A stretch of 64,000 bases of DNA from Pseudomonadota bacterium (GTDB taxonomy: Bacteria; Pseudomonadota; Gammaproteobacteria; Burkholderiales; SG8-39), in contig CANGMI010000002.1 of NCBI GenBank assembly GCA_947455195.1, positions 383,549 through 447,548 of the forward strand. Direction: 5' to 3'. The first letter of the stretch is position 1; every line of letters starts with the position of its first letter. The notes beneath the pieces were generated by a model. That model was not told where the DNA came from. It made no database searches and was given only the letters and a program-made list of their open reading frames with translations. Of the stretch, positions 63,893-64,000 are shown in pieces. The translations under genes and the position numbers were made by a program.

Positions 63893-64000
63893 ATGGAGAT
63901 CCTCGGCATTCCCCTGCAGGCACTGCTCGGCCAACTGCTGCTTGGCCTGGTGAACGGCTCGTTCTACGCCATGCTTTCCCTCGGGCTCGCAGTGATCTTC
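63893..64000 (+). CDS. livH: Liv-type ABC permease LivH (start only, cut by window edge)
   Basis: Only 36 codons are visible: an ATG at 63893 and a hydrophobic N-terminus (LLLGLVNGSFYAMLSLGLAVIF) typical of LivH, whose first membrane segment carries N-G-S/A-x-YA. The gene continues beyond the right edge and should be followed by livM. It lies 100 bp after the binding-protein gene. Confidence 0.85.
   Translation, partial: MEILGIPLQALLGQLLLGLVNGSFYAMLSLGLAVIF

Noticed and set aside
62110-63909. Minus-strand open frame of 599 codons
   Set aside because: Antisense of livF and the binding-protein gene, which have clear homologues.

Overview
The window looks like a chromosomal segment of a high-GC betaproteobacterium, most likely Burkholderiales. 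The evidence is conserved gene order typical of that group: mfd-ispD-ispF, tsaB-rimI-uracil-DNA glycosylase, tRNA-Leu-tig-clpP-clpX-lon-hupB-tRNA-Val, tRNA-Asp-ppiD-fabI and methyltransferase-rnhA-dnaQ. Bug-type solute-binding proteins, a CaiB/BaiF CoA-transferase and several Liv-type transporters also fit. No insertion sequence, phage, plasmid or CRISPR element was seen. Genes are tightly packed, with many 4-bp ATGA/GTGA/TTGA start-stop overlaps and four convergent pairs whose 3' ends overlap.

Layout. 1-6.4 kb: mfd (cut by the left edge), the isoprenoid genes ispD-ispF, and an overlapping panE-ompR-envZ operon. 6.5-22.4 kb: an accessory catabolic and transport block. It holds a two-subunit Rieske oxygenase, an acyl-CoA synthetase, a thiolase-like protein, a DUF35-SDR fusion protein, a cyclase-family hydrolase, two orphan solute-binding proteins, a CoA-transferase, a complete SsuABC-like ABC importer, a TauE/SafE permease and a BKACE-type beta-keto acid cleavage enzyme. 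22.5-26.8 kb: tsaB-rimI-udg-lemA and two TPM-domain genes in one coupled operon. 26.8-32.6 kb: lplT, a LysR regulator, alr, radA and a divergent squalene/phytoene-synthase-like gene.

32.9-39.5 kb: tRNA-Leu, trigger factor, ClpP, ClpX, Lon (with a clear sigma-32-type promoter), HU-beta and tRNA-Val, which is the protein quality-control core. 39.6-44.5 kb: two tandem PhoA-type alkaline phosphatases, an unknown secreted protein and a secreted metallo-beta-lactamase-fold protein, lying between tRNA-Val and tRNA-Asp. 44.7-47.6 kb: tRNA-Asp with a terminator, ppiD and fabI. 47.7-54.5 kb: a YejABEF-like peptide importer. 54.5-58.4 kb: mltD, a methyltransferase, rnhA and dnaQ. 58.5-64 kb: a second acyl-CoA synthetase, an enoyl-CoA hydratase and a Liv-type importer (livG, livF, binding protein, start of livH), which together suggest uptake and CoA activation of an organic acid.

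The most unusual observations are four. PpiD's parvulin domain appears circularly permuted: its first strand motif lies after the rest of the domain. The DUF35-SDR fusion has Phe in place of the catalytic Tyr, inside an uncharacterised oxygenase/thiolase cluster. The squalene-synthase-like protein has lost its first Asp-rich motif. The phosphatase island separates two tRNA genes that I believe are usually adjacent in relatives. All calls come from reading the sequence and remembered family features; no database search was possible.
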